A DNA stretch of 64,000 nt from Aricia agestis (GCF_905147365.1 NC_056428.1:35259001-35323000); one strand, 5' to 3'; counted from the stretch's first letter, positions 47,301 through 59,213 are shown. Made by a program: numbers and translations. The notes: generated from the letters alone by a model not told the origin.

Positions 47301-50300
47301 TATTATAACGGCCTGTTATATATTTAACGGACCTCCCCAGCAGGAATTAAAATTTAACACCGTGTTAGGCGATTTGACATGACATTAGCCTATGGTGGAA
47401 CGCTCGATAGCTCTAACAGGCCGTTATCGGATTTAACAAGCCATTATTTATTTAACATTGCTTGATGAAACTGGGTCTTAGACTAATACGACCGAAGAAA
47501 CTCAGGAAAATGTGGGAAAATCGGGGAAATATTAGAAATTACGAACTACTGGAGCAATTTTTATGGCAATATTTGGCACAGATATAGACCAAGTGAAGGG
47601 AGTAGGGACATAAGCTATTTTTTATGGGAAAATATTGTACGGTTTCCGTAAAATTCCTAATTTACGCGGGCGAAGCCGCGCGGGACATCTAGTCACAATA
47701 TAAATGTGCTGAGTGTTGTTTAAAATTTAAACTAGAGTAAACAAACTCTTGACTTTGTGTTGTCCCTTCTGACAGTGTCTGCTCAAAACATTGAACCAGT
47801 TAAAAATTTGTTGGTCTGTAAATCTGGTCTGATATACTCTTATAATTATTTTTCTATTAGATAATATTTTATTGACGTTTCAGGATGAAGATGCTTATCA
47901 CTTTGTTGGTTATATACCGATCGATGGTCGTCTGTATGAATTAGATGGTCTGCGGGATGGACCCATTGACCACGGACCCATAGCACCTCAGCAGGATTGG
48001 TTAGATGTTGTCAGACCCATCATCATGAAGAGAATCAATGTGTAAGTAGGTTTTTTGTAATAAAATTGTTTTCCCATTATATTAAACTTGTGACCGACCG
48101 AACTTTCGGTTTCGGTTTCGGCCAGTTTCGGCCAAAAAATCTAGTTTTGGTCTTAGTTTCGGTGTCGGTCAAAATATAGCCGAAACTTTCGGCCCCGCCG
48201 AAACTCATGCGTCGTTCGGTAAACTTTGCAGTTAACTCGCGCTTGCTGGCCAGTGAGGCCCCGACTTAGTTCGGCACCATCTATTTAATCGTGTTTTGAG
48301 ATTGTTTTTTTTTTTTTTATGAAATAAGAGAGCAAACGAGCAAACGGGTCACCTGATGGAAAGCAACTTCCGTCGCCCATAGACAGTCGCAGCATCAGAA
48401 GAGCCGCAAGTGCGTTGCCGGCCTTTTAAGAGGGAATAGGGTAATAGGGGAGGGTAGGGAAGGGAAGGGAATAGTTGAGGGTAGGGAAGGGAATAGGGTA
48501 GGGGTTAGGGGATTGGGCCTCCGGTAAACTCACTCACTCGGCGAAACACAGCGCAAGCGCTGTTTCACGCCGGTTTTCTGTGAGAACGTGGTATTTATCC
48601 GGTCGAGCCGGCTCATTCGAGCCGAAGCATGGCTCTCCCACGTTTTCCAGATTTGTCCCAAATCAAAAATTAGCACTTCGTTTTATTTTCATTAAATTGT
48701 CTAAACTTATTGTTATCGAAATTATATTACTGAATTTTATTTCTACAACAAATGCCGGCTTATTTAATATAGATAACTGTTGGCAAATTACGTGCTATTT
48801 TAACCATATTTCCCAAACAAACGATTTAGTAAATGCTCTGATAACTTGATTTTATTGTGTATGAACTTCATTTACTTAAGAATTTTGTTTGACTGTAAGA
48901 TTATAGGATATATTAGTATATATCTTGCGAGATTTATCAAGTAAATCATCTTGCCTCACACTTTTCCTTTTACCACGCGTTTTATTTAAATATTTAAAAT
49001 TAACTTTTAACTATGGATACGCAATCTCTTAGAACGTTCCTACCCTGCTAGAATCTTATCTAGCATACTTCCTTGTAAGCTTCACTCTTGCGGCCCTCAG
49101 TACATTTTTCAGGTTTAGTGGCGAAACACCTTCTGGAGCAAAATAAATATGACGCCAACTGCAATGTGGTTAGTAATTTTGTTTTGAACTTCGACCGCGG
49201 TCGTGTCCATGATTCCCATACAAACGGATTTTATAATCTTCTCTTAATCACGATTAATAAATCTAAGTTTATGTGACGCCACGCGATGATTTTACATAGT
49301 TTTATCACTTTGGAGTCTAGTTACATTATTTTATCAACAAAAAAACAAGGAACGATACATAAACTACCCAAACCATAGATGAAGTATTTACTATAGATGT
49401 AGTCTTAGCCCGACATTGCGTGGCCATTTTGTACTTATTTTCATACAAGTAGTGTGCGTTTATTTTCTTGAGTATTTCTATTTGTCGATTATTTCGAAGT
49501 ACATTATGATACAGGAAAGAAGGTCAATTAATTCATGATATCGATTAGGTAACTATAGTTCAAGTGATGAATCATTGAACAACGAACGCGTTTATATGGC
49601 GACGTAAATCTCGATTTGTTTCGAATAGATTAAAGGCCGGCAACGCACCTGCAGCTCTTCTGATGTTGCGAGTGTCCATGGGCGACGGTAGTTGCTTACC
49701 ATCAGGTGACCCGTTTGCTCGTTTGCCCCCTTATTTAATTAAAAAAAAAAACAAAAAAAAACTTTTAATCGCAATTATTGAATCTAAGTTTACGTTACGT
49801 CACGCGATGATTTTTATATGTGTTTATCATCTTGGAGCCTTGTCACGTTTTATTTTTTAACAAAATAGCAAGAAACTATATAAGCTAACCAAACGCATCT
49901 GTGAAAACTGTCATCTTAACAATTTTTTCGCCTATTTTTTTCGATCTGTAGTTAAAACTCGAAATTTGGGCGTTCAGAAGATAAAAATCGGATTTGCTGT
50001 GAATGTGTTTAGTTTATGTTGGTGAAATACAATTAAGTGTTATAAACGTGTTTATACGTTTAAAACTAGTTTAGAAGTGCGCTAAGCGCGTTCAATTTCT
50101 TTGGTGAAATCGCACCTACTTGGAATCGTATAAAAAGATGGAATATAGTACCAAAAAGTTTCTAGAGAACATATTCGAGTCTAAGATTAATACTATTTAT
50201 TTTAAGAAATGTCGCAAAAAGTAAAAAACTCAATGTGGTACTTTTTCTTTAGTTTAATTTATGTTGAAATTCAACAAATTTTTGTAAATAATCGTAATTT

Positions 50301-50827
50301 TAAATGTTTTACCAAGTTTCGGTTTCGGCCGAAACTGAGAGTAAAGCCGAAAGTTCGGTTTCGGTTTCGGCTGAAAAATCAGTTTCGGTCGGACACTATA
50401 TTAAACATTATAATACTATAGTTTCTTATTCTACATAATGAATATAATATTCCTGTCAATGTTACAAAATGATTTTATTAATTTTAGGTACACCGAGGGC
50501 GAAATTCATTTCAACCTGATGGCGCTCGTGTCAGACAGAAAAATGGTTTACGAACGTCAGATAGCCGACATGTTGAAAGATCCGCAGTCCCTCGGCATGG
50601 ACGCGACTGAAATCGATTTAGAGGTGAGGAGGCTCCGGTCCCTCATAGAGAACGAGGAGGTAAAAATGCAGAGATACCAGAAGGAGATGGCTCGCAGGCG
50701 ACATAACTACCTGCCGTTCATCGTGACGCTGCTAAAAATACTGGCAGAAGAGAAGAAGCTGATGCCGCTGTACGAGAAGGCGAAAGAGCGCGCCTCGAAG
50801 AAGGGCGCCAAGAGGATGAAAGTATAA
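44344..50827 (+). CDS. Uch-L5: ubiquitin C-terminal hydrolase L5 (UCH37)
   Basis: Coding exons: 44344-44416, 44594-44657, 45356-45461, 45868-46095, 47884-48041, 50488-50827; all junctions GT-AG, phases agree, 322 residues, close to human UCHL5 (329). This cysteine protease trims ubiquitin chains; it binds the proteasome through Rpn13 and the INO80 complex through NFRKB. Catalytic residues are all present: oxyanion Gln81, Cys87 in NNACATQA, His163 and Asp178 (ELDG). GLxLSNS at the active-site crossover loop is kept. The C-terminal ULD/KEKE region holds RRRHNYLPFI and ends in a Lys-rich KKGAKRMKV, as expected. Introns 4 and 5 are swollen by mobile elements. An in-frame open extension follows the stop (next entry). 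Confidence 0.97.
46131..47695 (+). mobile_element. TE-derived insertion in Uch-L5 intron 4
   Basis: It starts near ATAATAATATAAAGGCGAAAG, includes CTACTGAACGGATTTAAATG, a relative of the 174-bp unit at about 46930, and ends at GGCGAAGCCGCGCGGGACAT. About 47303-47420 has inverted TAACGGCCTGTTA/TAACAGGCCGTTA motifs, possibly a nested MITE. The ends are approximate. Confidence 0.55.
48305..48642 (-). mobile_element. A-tailed retroposon, copy 2
   Basis: Complement of the 7783-8098 type, with a T-run at its left edge (poly(A) on the minus strand), CACCTGATGGAAAGCAACTT and GGGCCTCCGGTAAACTCAC, ending GCATGGCTCTCCCACG. It lies in intron 5 inside the TTTCGG element. Confidence 0.8.
49631..49770 (+). 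mobile_element. A-tailed retroposon, copy 3, 5'-truncated
   Basis: It starts abruptly at AAAGGCCGGCAACGCACC and ends CCCCCTTATTT plus an A-rich tail. It lacks the first two thirds of the family, the usual result of target-primed reverse transcription. Confidence 0.8.
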
Positions 50828-51187
50828 CACGAAGCCTCGGGCACGCCCGGGGCCCGGCGGCCGCGTCCGCGCCGCATCTCCCAGAGTAGCCCCTCGCGCG
50901 TGCTCCCAGACTCCGACATGTACACGCTCGGCGATTTGGACGTCATATTCCGAGACTCGAATGATTTGCTACATCAGACCACCAGCACCAGAGAGACCAG
51001 ACACGAGAGCCACCGGGAGATCACGCCGGTGGCGGAGTGCAGCGCCCCCCTCCCCCCGGAGCCCGAGCCGATGGACAGCAGCATACTGGACGTGGACGAG
51101 ACATTCTGTGACGTCATCGACGTCGACGAGTTCGTTATCCGACCGCACGTGCAGAAGGACCGCGACAAGAGCCGCGACAGCGAGTAA
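50828..51187 (+). other. in-frame open extension after the Uch-L5 stop
   Basis: 119 codons follow the TAA in the same frame before the next stop. They are GC-rich at third positions, unlike the AT-rich sequence beyond 51190, and encode an acidic, ordered-looking text: MYTLGDLDVIFRDSNDLL, then a Pro/Glu linker, DVDETFCDVIDVDEF and a charged tail. Removing 50822-50884 (GTATAA...CCCAG, 63 nt, a multiple of three) would skip the stop in frame. Alternatives are stop-codon readthrough, a second cistron from the ATG at 50918, or a terminal exon of another gene. I do not recognise the protein. Confidence 0.55.
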
Positions 51188-51758
51188 CGTTCACTGCAGC
51201 GCATTCGATACCTCTATAGTCTATACTAGAATACTACAATATTTTAAATGTGTGTTGCTGTGTACTTGCATTGCATTCGCTAATTTCGATAGTGATCGAA
51301 GCTAGCGAGTGCATTTTGACTAAGGGTTCTGGGTCCCTAGCCAACTTTATCGCTTCTTTATAGAATCGCCGATCGAAATGTATGGAATTGATACAAGCGT
51401 TTAATAATAATATGAAGTCGACATACGACTCAAAATATGTCATGTCAATTTCATAAGGTATATTCAATCGGCAATTCTTCATAGAAGCTATAAAAAAAAC
51501 GTGTTGGCTATGTACTCTGGTATATTTGTGGACTTGCTGCGTCGCACTGACGTCATCGATGCATATTTTGACCGCAATAATAATATTATATAAACTACAA
51601 TCTAATTTACAAATAATTATTTACATGCTTGATGAAATAGGTTTTTCAATTTACATAATAGGTTTTTTTACAAGTTTATATTCGCGCAAAAGGTGATCTT
51701 CACTATCAAAATCAATTTAGTAAATTATATAAGTACCCATTTTTTGTCTTTGCTATCA

Positions 51759-51764
51759 AATAAA
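51759..51764 (+). terminator. candidate poly(A) signal of Uch-L5
   Basis: AATAAA in AT-rich sequence 930 bp after the main stop and 570 bp after the end of the in-frame extension. Confidence 0.45.
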
Positions 51765-52076
51765 CGAATAGAATTGTATAAGGGATTCAAACGATTATCC
51801 CATATTTTGTAACTTTGTACAGCTTTCTAGTATATTACTAAAATTTTGCTCATTACTTAAAACCATAGTACTTATAGTAATATAGTTTATAAGACTTTTA
51901 GCCTGTACCAAGATGCTTCATAACTTAAAATCAATTTTATATTAATCATCATCACGTTTTGTCAGTCATTAGGTCCCTTATAGGTCTACCAGAATCTGAT
52001 GGCACATTTTGATGGAAGATTTTCAGAAAATATTCTTGATCATTGGATAAATTTTTATATTTGCATGTTTAACCTT

Positions 52077-52638
52077 AAAGTTAATATACCTAGCCGAATA
52101 GAGAAACAAAGGCCTGAGCAAGAGAGATGTCACTATCAGTAACACTGTGTGGTAAAAAGAGACGTGTGATACATGACAGCAGCACTCTTTTTGGACGTTT
52201 AGTCGCGGCACGTGCCGCACCGCGCACGTTGACAATTTAATCGACCTCTGTGGCTCAGTGGGTGGGCTGTCGATAGCTCAAGCCGGGGGTCGCGGGTTCG
52301 AATCCCGCCGACGGAACAAAAAGTTTTCAAAGTTCCTGGGTCATGGATGTGTATTAAATATGTGTATTATATAATAAAAATCTTAATTATATGTATAGTA
52401 TAAAAGTATTAAATATATCTCCGTTGTCTGGTACCCGTAACACAAGTCCTTCAGGTACTTAGCACGGGGCCAGACTGACGCGGTGTGAAGCGTCCATGGA
52501 TATTAATCTGATAGAAATCATGTTCAATCATGCTTGTGGTAGTGTACTTACACATATTTTTACACACAGATGAAACCAATTTCGGTTTCGTTTGACAGCT
52601 CGAGATTGTTGCTCTATTCCGCTAGATATATTAACTTT
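52077..52638. mobile_element. MITE with AAAGTTAATATACCTAGC ends, host of a SINE
   Basis: The ends AAAGTTAATATACCTAGC and GCTAGATATATTAACTTT continue inward with CGAATAGAG/CTCTATTCCG. The centre is interrupted by the SINE at 52242-52505. A minimal relative is the hairpin at 53101-53151. Confidence 0.8.
52242..52505 (+). mobile_element. tRNA-derived SINE, second copy
   Basis: It matches the SINE at 17278 from GACCTCTGTGGCTCAGTGG to GAAGCGTCCATGGATATTA, with small deletions. The target duplication is not clear. Confidence 0.85.
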
Positions 52639-53100
52639 ATGTGTTTAACACACAGAATAAGCCTCTATAAGGAAAAAAAGGATCAAAATGTTTTATTCCA
52701 ATTACCCCGGTATTGCTAGAGTCAATTTATTTTCTCACTTTTTGCCATCAGATTGTGGTAGACATATAATTCCACTTATATTGTGTCCTGATCTATATAT
52801 TTTTATGAGATCTTACACCATTGCATGCAAATATATTTCTTTGATAATTTTTTACTTTGCCGCCAGAATGTAGCATACATTTTTGTTTTTCTTTATAATC
52901 TTGAATGTAGATTGGTATATAATAATAATTACATCTACGAATAATAAAAACTACGGAAGAGTAACTGTGTCAAAAAATTTGTCCACGAGTCTACAAAATG
53001 TGACCCCAATACATGCATACTTTATGCATGTATTCGGTACACAATTTTGTGTAAATATAGAAGTGACAATTAATGTCAACGGCTTTATTTCGTATACTCA

Positions 53101-53151
53101 TAAAGTTAATATACCTAGCGGAGCGAGCTTCCGCTAGCTATATTAACTTTT
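53101..53151. repeat. mini-hairpin made of two MITE ends
   Basis: TAAAGTTAATATACCTAGCG and its near complement face each other across about 7 bp; the ends match the MITE at 52077, as if all inner sequence had been lost. Confidence 0.8.
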
Positions 53152-53704
53152 TGCGTAAACTTGAGTGTTAGTGTTTCGTTGCTATTGCCATATTTTAGCG
53201 TGCGAAAAGGAAGAAAATTCAAAATGGTTGAAGAGTTAGTTTTTATTATTCATAGAATAACACATAGAGATTCATAAAATGTATGTATTCATGCACTTTG
53301 ATGTAGCAATAAATATTTGATGTCTTACTTTGTTTTTACTAATTAAAGTATATTTTCCCTAGCTAGCAGCTTGCCGATAATGAATTTTATGATAATATAT
53401 TTTGAATAATATAATCTTGAATGTCGCAAAAATGGATATTTATTAGCCTAGTACCAAGATGTAAAAATCTATGGTTTCCGAAAAGAATAAAGAAAATAAT
53501 AATTATGACTTTTATATTATACTCTTTGGACTGAAGAGCGTAAATGACGTTTATAAAATTTCTTGATTACACGGATTTTATATTTTATCAAAGAGAATAA
53601 TAAATAAAGAGAACTACGTGTATTTTATAAACAATGTAACATATTAGGTATTTTACATCGTCAACCTAACTCTCGAGTCTATGTTGTTACTTTATTTCTT
53701 CTAG
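53152..53704. other. upstream region of the transporter gene
   Basis: AT-rich and non-coding. CTTTATTTCTTCTAG ending at 53704 looks like a splice acceptor, so a 5' UTR or coding exon may lie upstream, but none could be recognised. Confidence 0.45.
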
Positions 53705-53733
53705 TGGTGACAAGAGAAGAGAAACAATACAAA

Positions 53734-56700
53734 ATGTTTATCTACAAGTTTATGGCTGGTGTGGTCGAGCAACTCAAAGGTATATTTGGAAGTGGAACCA
53801 AGTTAAACTCTTGTTTAAAGTTCTTGGGTACTTATTGGGTTACGTACGCAAAGGGTAAAACCACCATATAACTGAGACTTTGCCAATGTACTATCAGAGA
53901 AGTTGATTCCTATGCAAATCGGGGACCTAAGTAGTTTGGTTGCGTTACATCAAACCCAGCTGACAGATCACAATTAACATTGAATTGACATATTCGACCA
54001 AATAACGTTGGTCTGTCAATTGCATAGGAATCAACTTCCTCGATGGTACATCCATGAGATCCATCTTCATGGGCGTACCCAGGTAGGGGCAGGCGGGGGG
54101 GCAGCTGCCCTGGCTTAAACGTTAATTTTCCTGGCAAGTGCGAATTAAAAACGTGTTACCTACTCTGCGCAAAATGAAGTGTTGGAATCTGATACAACAA
54201 ATTTTGAACCTGCTGCTGGTATTCCTTTAAGTCATTAATTTTCAATAGGTTCTGAGGGGGAAGAGTTTGATCCTCACGAACATCGTAAGGTAGAGAAGCC
54301 GACGACGTAAGTCTTAATAAATCCTATAAAATTTATAATAAGTCTATACTCACCCTCTCAACATTCATTAAAATTGTTTGGACTCAAGCAAGCGATGTTT
54401 TCTTACAGGCTTACATTATTATCCGACTTCCAAAAAAGCAAAAAAATTTGGATGTTTGGTTATGGATATCTTTCATATATTTTGTTGTCAACAGATACTC
54501 ACAAACGATGACACACTTGCTCAAAGGTTGTATCGGTGCGGGAGTTTTAGCTATGCCGAATGCCTTTAGCAGAGTTGGTATTATTGGTAGTTTCCTTCTC
54601 ATGCTACTTATTGGGATTTTCGCTACGTATTGTATTCATGTTTTGGTGAGTGAATCTTACGTTACTAGTAGGGGGAAGGGGGGGGGGAGCTCATACCTGT
54701 TTCGAGAAGATGGTCTGGTACATACTGATATTTTTAATTAATTTCCACTTGCCAGCCCCCCCTACGCCTACCTTTTTTTTTGAGGGGAAATGCATTACGC
54801 ATCTCCCGCCATATATATAACTATAAAGATAAAATATAAAGAAACCAAATATTGGCACTTTAAAGAATATAGGGAAATAAGGTAGGTTCTACCTCGACTC
54901 GAGAATACGGCTGAACCGATTTTGCTAATTATAGTCTTGATATAATCGTGGAAGTCCAGGGAACGTTTATAAGTGACACGAAGTTCACCGGGACATCTTG
55001 TTTTCAAATAAATGTGCCAATAATATGATACTTACCCAGGGCCGCGCCAACCCCCCACAGAGCCAGTGTGCGAAATCTATGAAGCGCCTCTTTTTCTCGA
55101 ATCTTAATGTTTCAACTTATTTTTATTTCTTAGTATTTGTTAAACACCGAAATTGGCTAGGCCGCGGCACACTTCGCACATAAGGGCGGCGCGGCCCTGT
55201 ACTTACCTGCCAAAGATTGAGTAAGTTAGCCCTAAATCTTAGAAGCGATGATTAAATATTTACAGATAGCAGCACAGTACGAGCTATGTAAACGCAAGCG
55301 CGTAGGCTACATGACGTTTGCAGAGTCCATGGCTCTGGCTCTTCAAGAAGGACCACTATGCATGCGTTGGGCTTCGAAATTCTCCTATTACTTCGTAGAT
55401 GCGGTCCTTATATTGTGGCAGTTGGGAATATGCGTTATTTATTGCGTATTTGTCGGAGAGAATATGCATCAGGTAATGTTTGCAGTTTGACTCGTAAGTA
55501 CTGAGTCAGGGGTGAGATAAAAAATCAATCTTATGCTTACATTTCTGGCGTTTGCAATGTTCTCTCTGGAGTTGCAGGGGTCCATACTAAATCTTAAAAG
55601 GTATTCAAAGACCTCCAATAGCTGCTAAGGGAAACTTATGGTGCGGTTGGAGAAAAATTAAATTAAACTCTATCTAACCGCGTCTCTAGTACCTAAACAG
55701 TTCGATAGGTAGATAATAAATACACTTCCAGTACCACAGTTTGATACTTTTTTTTTTATGAAAGAAGGGGGCAAACGAGCAAACGGGTCACCTGATGGAA
55801 AGCAACTTCCGTCGCCTATGGACACTCGCAGCATCAGAAGAGCTGCAGGTGCGTTTCCAGCCTTTTAAGAGGAAATAGGGTAATAGGGGAGGGTAAGGAT
55901 GGGAAGGGAAGGGGATAGGGGAGGATAGGGAAGGGAATTGGGCCTCCAGTAAACTCACTCGCTCGGCGAAACACAGCGCAAGCGTTGTTTCACGCCGGTT
56001 TTCTGTGAATGCCACTGAAACTTGAATTGGTGATACTTATTTGATAACTAAATTCTAATAAGTTTTTAGGTTTGCGACTTCCATGGGCTGAGACTGGCGT
56101 TGCGATGGCACATCGTGTATCTGATTGCTCCACTCATAGTCATCTGTTTGATCAAAGACCTCAGGCTCCTCTCTCCAGTCTCCTCCGTATCAAACGCACT
56201 CACTCTCCTAGGATTAATTATCCTGTTTTTCTACCTGATAGAAGACGACGTGGAATTTGACTACCAGAGATTGGAAATGAAAAGCATCCTGGAGATACCA
56301 ATATTTATTGGCACAGCGCTCTTTGCCTTAGAAGCGGTCGGAGTGGTGAGAAAAATATATTCATAATATTATCCTACTTAAAATTTGTAAATTTGTTTGC
56401 CTACGACGGACGGAATCGTTGCATTTCATGTATCGTGTGTACCACGTGTGTACCGAGTAGGTAAGCACATCTTGGCATTGGTATCTCGCACTGAAAGACG
56501 GACATGGACTACAATGACCAGGCTATTGGAGCCACGCTTTCCCCATTCAGCTCACAGTAATTTCACGAGTATGTAGTTAAGTAAAACAATATTATTCTTT
56601 TTATTCAGTAAATTTAAAAACAGATATTAGCTCTGGAGTACAATATGGAAAACCCCAAGAGATTTGTCACGTTCTTCGGGCTGTTCAACATTGGCATGAC

Positions 56701-58685
56701 GATAATAGTGGCGGTATACATTATGGTCGGCGTCTTCGGGTTTTTGAAGTATGGCGACGATATCAAAGCATCCATCACTCTGAACCTACCACAGGAAGAG
56801 AAGTAGATAACTTTTTATTTAATATTCTCATTGCGCTCTTAGAATAAGAAAATAATAAGAAACGTTTATTTTCCACACACAATATTGATAAACAGACGAA
56901 ATAACATAGAGACAATACAATAATTAGTTTAACATTAGGTATATTGTGTGATGCCAAATGCCAAAAGCGTAGATATATTTTAAGGACGCTATCACAAAAA
57001 TTATTACAAAAATTGGCAGGTCAGTACGAATATCGACGTACTTACATTAAAATAACATTCAATATCAGCGCGCCTTGTACAGTGGCGGTTACGACGCTCG
57101 CCGTGTTCTTGATAGGGCGAAAATGTATGAGGCTGGTTTTATAGTTATGCGTTTCGCAGCGCCGTTGGAGCGCGCGCGTTCAAAGCTGTAACAAACGTAT
57201 GGACGGACGGTGCTGCTCAAGCGCGCGACTTAGAAACGCAACTACTACCCCCATACATCTTCGAACGCGCGGCGCTCCAACGGCGCTGCCGAAACGCTTA
57301 ACTATAAAACCAGCCTGAAGAAATTTGAGAGCGTTTCTTATTTTTCTTATAAATGGAAATGTTATTTATTTTTATATAAAATATTTACCTATTCGTATAG
57401 GGGAGTAATTAAGCAACTTTTTTTTTTGTATATTTATTTTCCTTAGTATTTAGCTATAATGGTACCTAATCAAACCCCATTTTTTTAATCTTTTGTGATT
57501 ATTGTGATGGTTAAAACGTATTTATGTGAAAAATTTGTATGCGGCTATAAAAAATTTATAGTGTAGACGTGGAGATGAATATATTATATTTCATTTGAAA
57601 CCAAAACATCCTCGCAGTGTGACTCCTAATTCTTTAAAATGGTACCTGAAAATCCCTACCCTGTTTCGATATTTTCTGTAGAATAATATAATTTTTTTTA
57701 ATGCTATTTCTTTTAATTTGTTTTTAAGGAAAGCGCAAGCCGCCAAAATCCTTTTGGCTGTGGCGATATTTTTGTCATTTCCCCTTCAAAATTTTGTTGC
57801 ATATTCAATGATATGGCTAAAATTAAAAGAAGGTATTACAAATAAGTCGAAAAAATACCTTGTGGACTACTCGCTACGAATCGTACTTGTTATCATACCA
57901 TGTACGTAAACTTATATTATTATGATTTAGCTTCAGAATTTTAAGTAATCATTTAAAAGTAATATGAACAAGAGTCGAGGCACAACTTGTAAATGCTTAC
58001 AAAATATGTGTATAGTACAGTGATGATAAAAAAATACATTTGTTTTTACAAAGGCCGTCAAAAGCTGGCCGCTTTGTACAAAGCTCTGAAAACTGAATGG
58101 GGCAATGAGATTATGTATACTGCGCCTGCGCCAAAAATACCTAAAAATTCGAATGCGAATTATCCTTTCATTTTTGCAGAGTCATTTTAAAGATGTACTC
58201 CACCTACATCTGGTTTGATGTAAGCGAATGAAATATAATATTACAAGATGACGACGATTTTTCCGGGATGAAAAGTATCATAATATGTCCTTTTCCATGA
58301 CTCAAGGTATCTTCATACCAAATTTCAACAAAATCGGTTCAGCGGTTTAGCCGTAAAGAGGTAACAGACAGACAGACTGACACACTTTCGCATTCATAAT
58401 ATCAGTGGATGGATTTTTTTTGAATATTTATCTTTTATTTCAGGGGTTCTAGCCGTCGCGGTGCCAACACTGGGTCCGTTTATATCCTTCTTTGGGGCAT
58501 TTTGTCTGTCATTGCTGGCTATTATATTCCCTGGCCTCATGGATATTTGTATTTGGTACCCTAATAACTACGGAGTGCTGCACTATAGGCTGCTTAGAGA
58601 TCTATTCATGATAATAATTGGTCTGTCCAGTCTCGTTTCTGGATGCTATACAAGTCTTCTAGAAGTATACGAGTCCATGACGTGA
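53734..58685 (+). CDS. proton-coupled amino-acid transporter (PAT/SLC36-like)
   Basis: Coding exons: 53734-53779, 54249-54306, 54495-54645, 55266-55472, 56070-56345, 56624-56802, 57729-57901, 58444-58685; GT-AG junctions with consistent phases, 443 residues. A short polar N-terminus is followed by about 11 hydrophobic segments. The first, with THLLKGCIGAGVLAMPNAF, is the substrate-site signature of PAT/AAAP transporters; YMTFAESM, GVFGFLKYGDD and VPTLGPFISFFGAFCLS also fit. Members move small amino acids with protons across plasma or lysosomal membranes; insect relatives include pathetic. The frame is open upstream of the chosen ATG to a possible acceptor at 53704, so the true start may be earlier. 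The gene is convergent with Unc-89. A possible alternative last exon lies in intron 7. Confidence 0.93.
53888..54049. mobile_element. MITE with GAAGTTGATTCCTATGC ends, copy 2
   Basis: Inverted copy of 29625-29786 with the same roughly 31-bp ends and internal GACCTAAGTAGTTTGGTTGC. It lies in transporter intron 1. Confidence 0.85.
55748..56008 (-). mobile_element. A-tailed retroposon, copy 4
   Basis: Same family and orientation as 48305-48642; T-run at the left, AGCAACTTCCGTCGCC, GGGCCTCCAGTAAACTCAC. It ends about 60 bp before transporter exon 5. Confidence 0.8.
57129..57317. mobile_element. MITE in transporter intron 6
   Basis: Inverted ends GAGGCTGGTTTTATAGTTA and TAACTATAAAACCAGCCTG continue as GC-rich arms (GCGCCGTTGGAGCGC). 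It is non-coding. Confidence 0.85.
58054..58190 (+). CDS. possible alternative terminal exon of the transporter
   Basis: In intron 7, TTTTTACAAAG precedes an open stretch whose phase matches exon 7 exactly (one T carried over). It would add 45 residues starting CRQKLAALYKALKTEWGN and ending FIFAESF before a stop. Codon use looks coding. The resulting protein would lose the last membrane segments. It could also be an exonised repeat or a piece of another gene; I do not recognise it. Confidence 0.35.
58243..58410 (+). mobile_element. retroelement tail in transporter intron 7
   Basis: Phrases GATTTTTCCGGGATGAAAAG, TCAAGGTATCTTCATACC, AACAAAATCGGTTCAGC and a (CAGA)n end match other tails in the window (near 8950 and 13620). 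Confidence 0.55.
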
Positions 58686-58829
58686 ATACTTGGTCTTATT
58701 TCTTTTAAGATCTAAATTATCTAAACGTAAAACCTTAGAAACTTAAATTTCCCTTACTTATAGCATTCAGAAGTGTTAAATTGAAATATCGTTAATGTGT
58801 GTAAGTGCAGAAATGTTTTGGATTTTCGA

Positions 58830-58835
58830 AATAAA
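58830..58835 (+). terminator. candidate poly(A) signal of the transporter
   Basis: AATAAA 145 bp after the stop codon, in a typical AT-rich 3' UTR. Confidence 0.7.
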
Positions 58836-59213
58836 ACGATCGACTTCATAAAATTATACGAGGAATTTTATTTAATAGTTCGTTACATCCGTACTAATAC
58901 TAGTGGATACTAAATGACACTGGCAGTACGTGTAAGAACAACGAGAAGTTTAGAAATCGATTTTGATTTGTTACGTTTTGTGTAATCCACTAAAATCTCC
59001 AAAGGCGGGTAAAATAATTGATTAAAAAATTAAATAATATAAACATAGAATTATGTGAAAGCTTATCAGCTTAAAAACAAGTAAATTTAATGTAACTTGC
59101 GAATAAACCCGTCTGCTCGTTGCTCCTACATTAGACGCGGTCTTTATAGTGGTACAACTTAGCAAGTGTTAAAATGTCAGTCTGGCTAATAAAAACGCAA
59201 ATACTTTTACAGT

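Larger units (their letters stand above)
48088..50396. mobile_element. 2.3-kb TTTCGG-rich element in Uch-L5 intron 5
   Basis: TATATTAAAC flanks it at 48078-48087 and 50397-50406. The left end has GTGACCGACCGAA then repeated TTTCGG; the right end is the complement, ending TTTCGGTCGGACAC. The inner part carries two A-tailed retroposon copies. No transposase is seen, so it is non-autonomous or composite. Confidence 0.75.

Noticed and set aside
50961..51305. 114-codon frame in another phase after Uch-L5
   Set aside because: Ser/Arg/Thr-rich shadow of the in-frame extension; the latter has the better composition.
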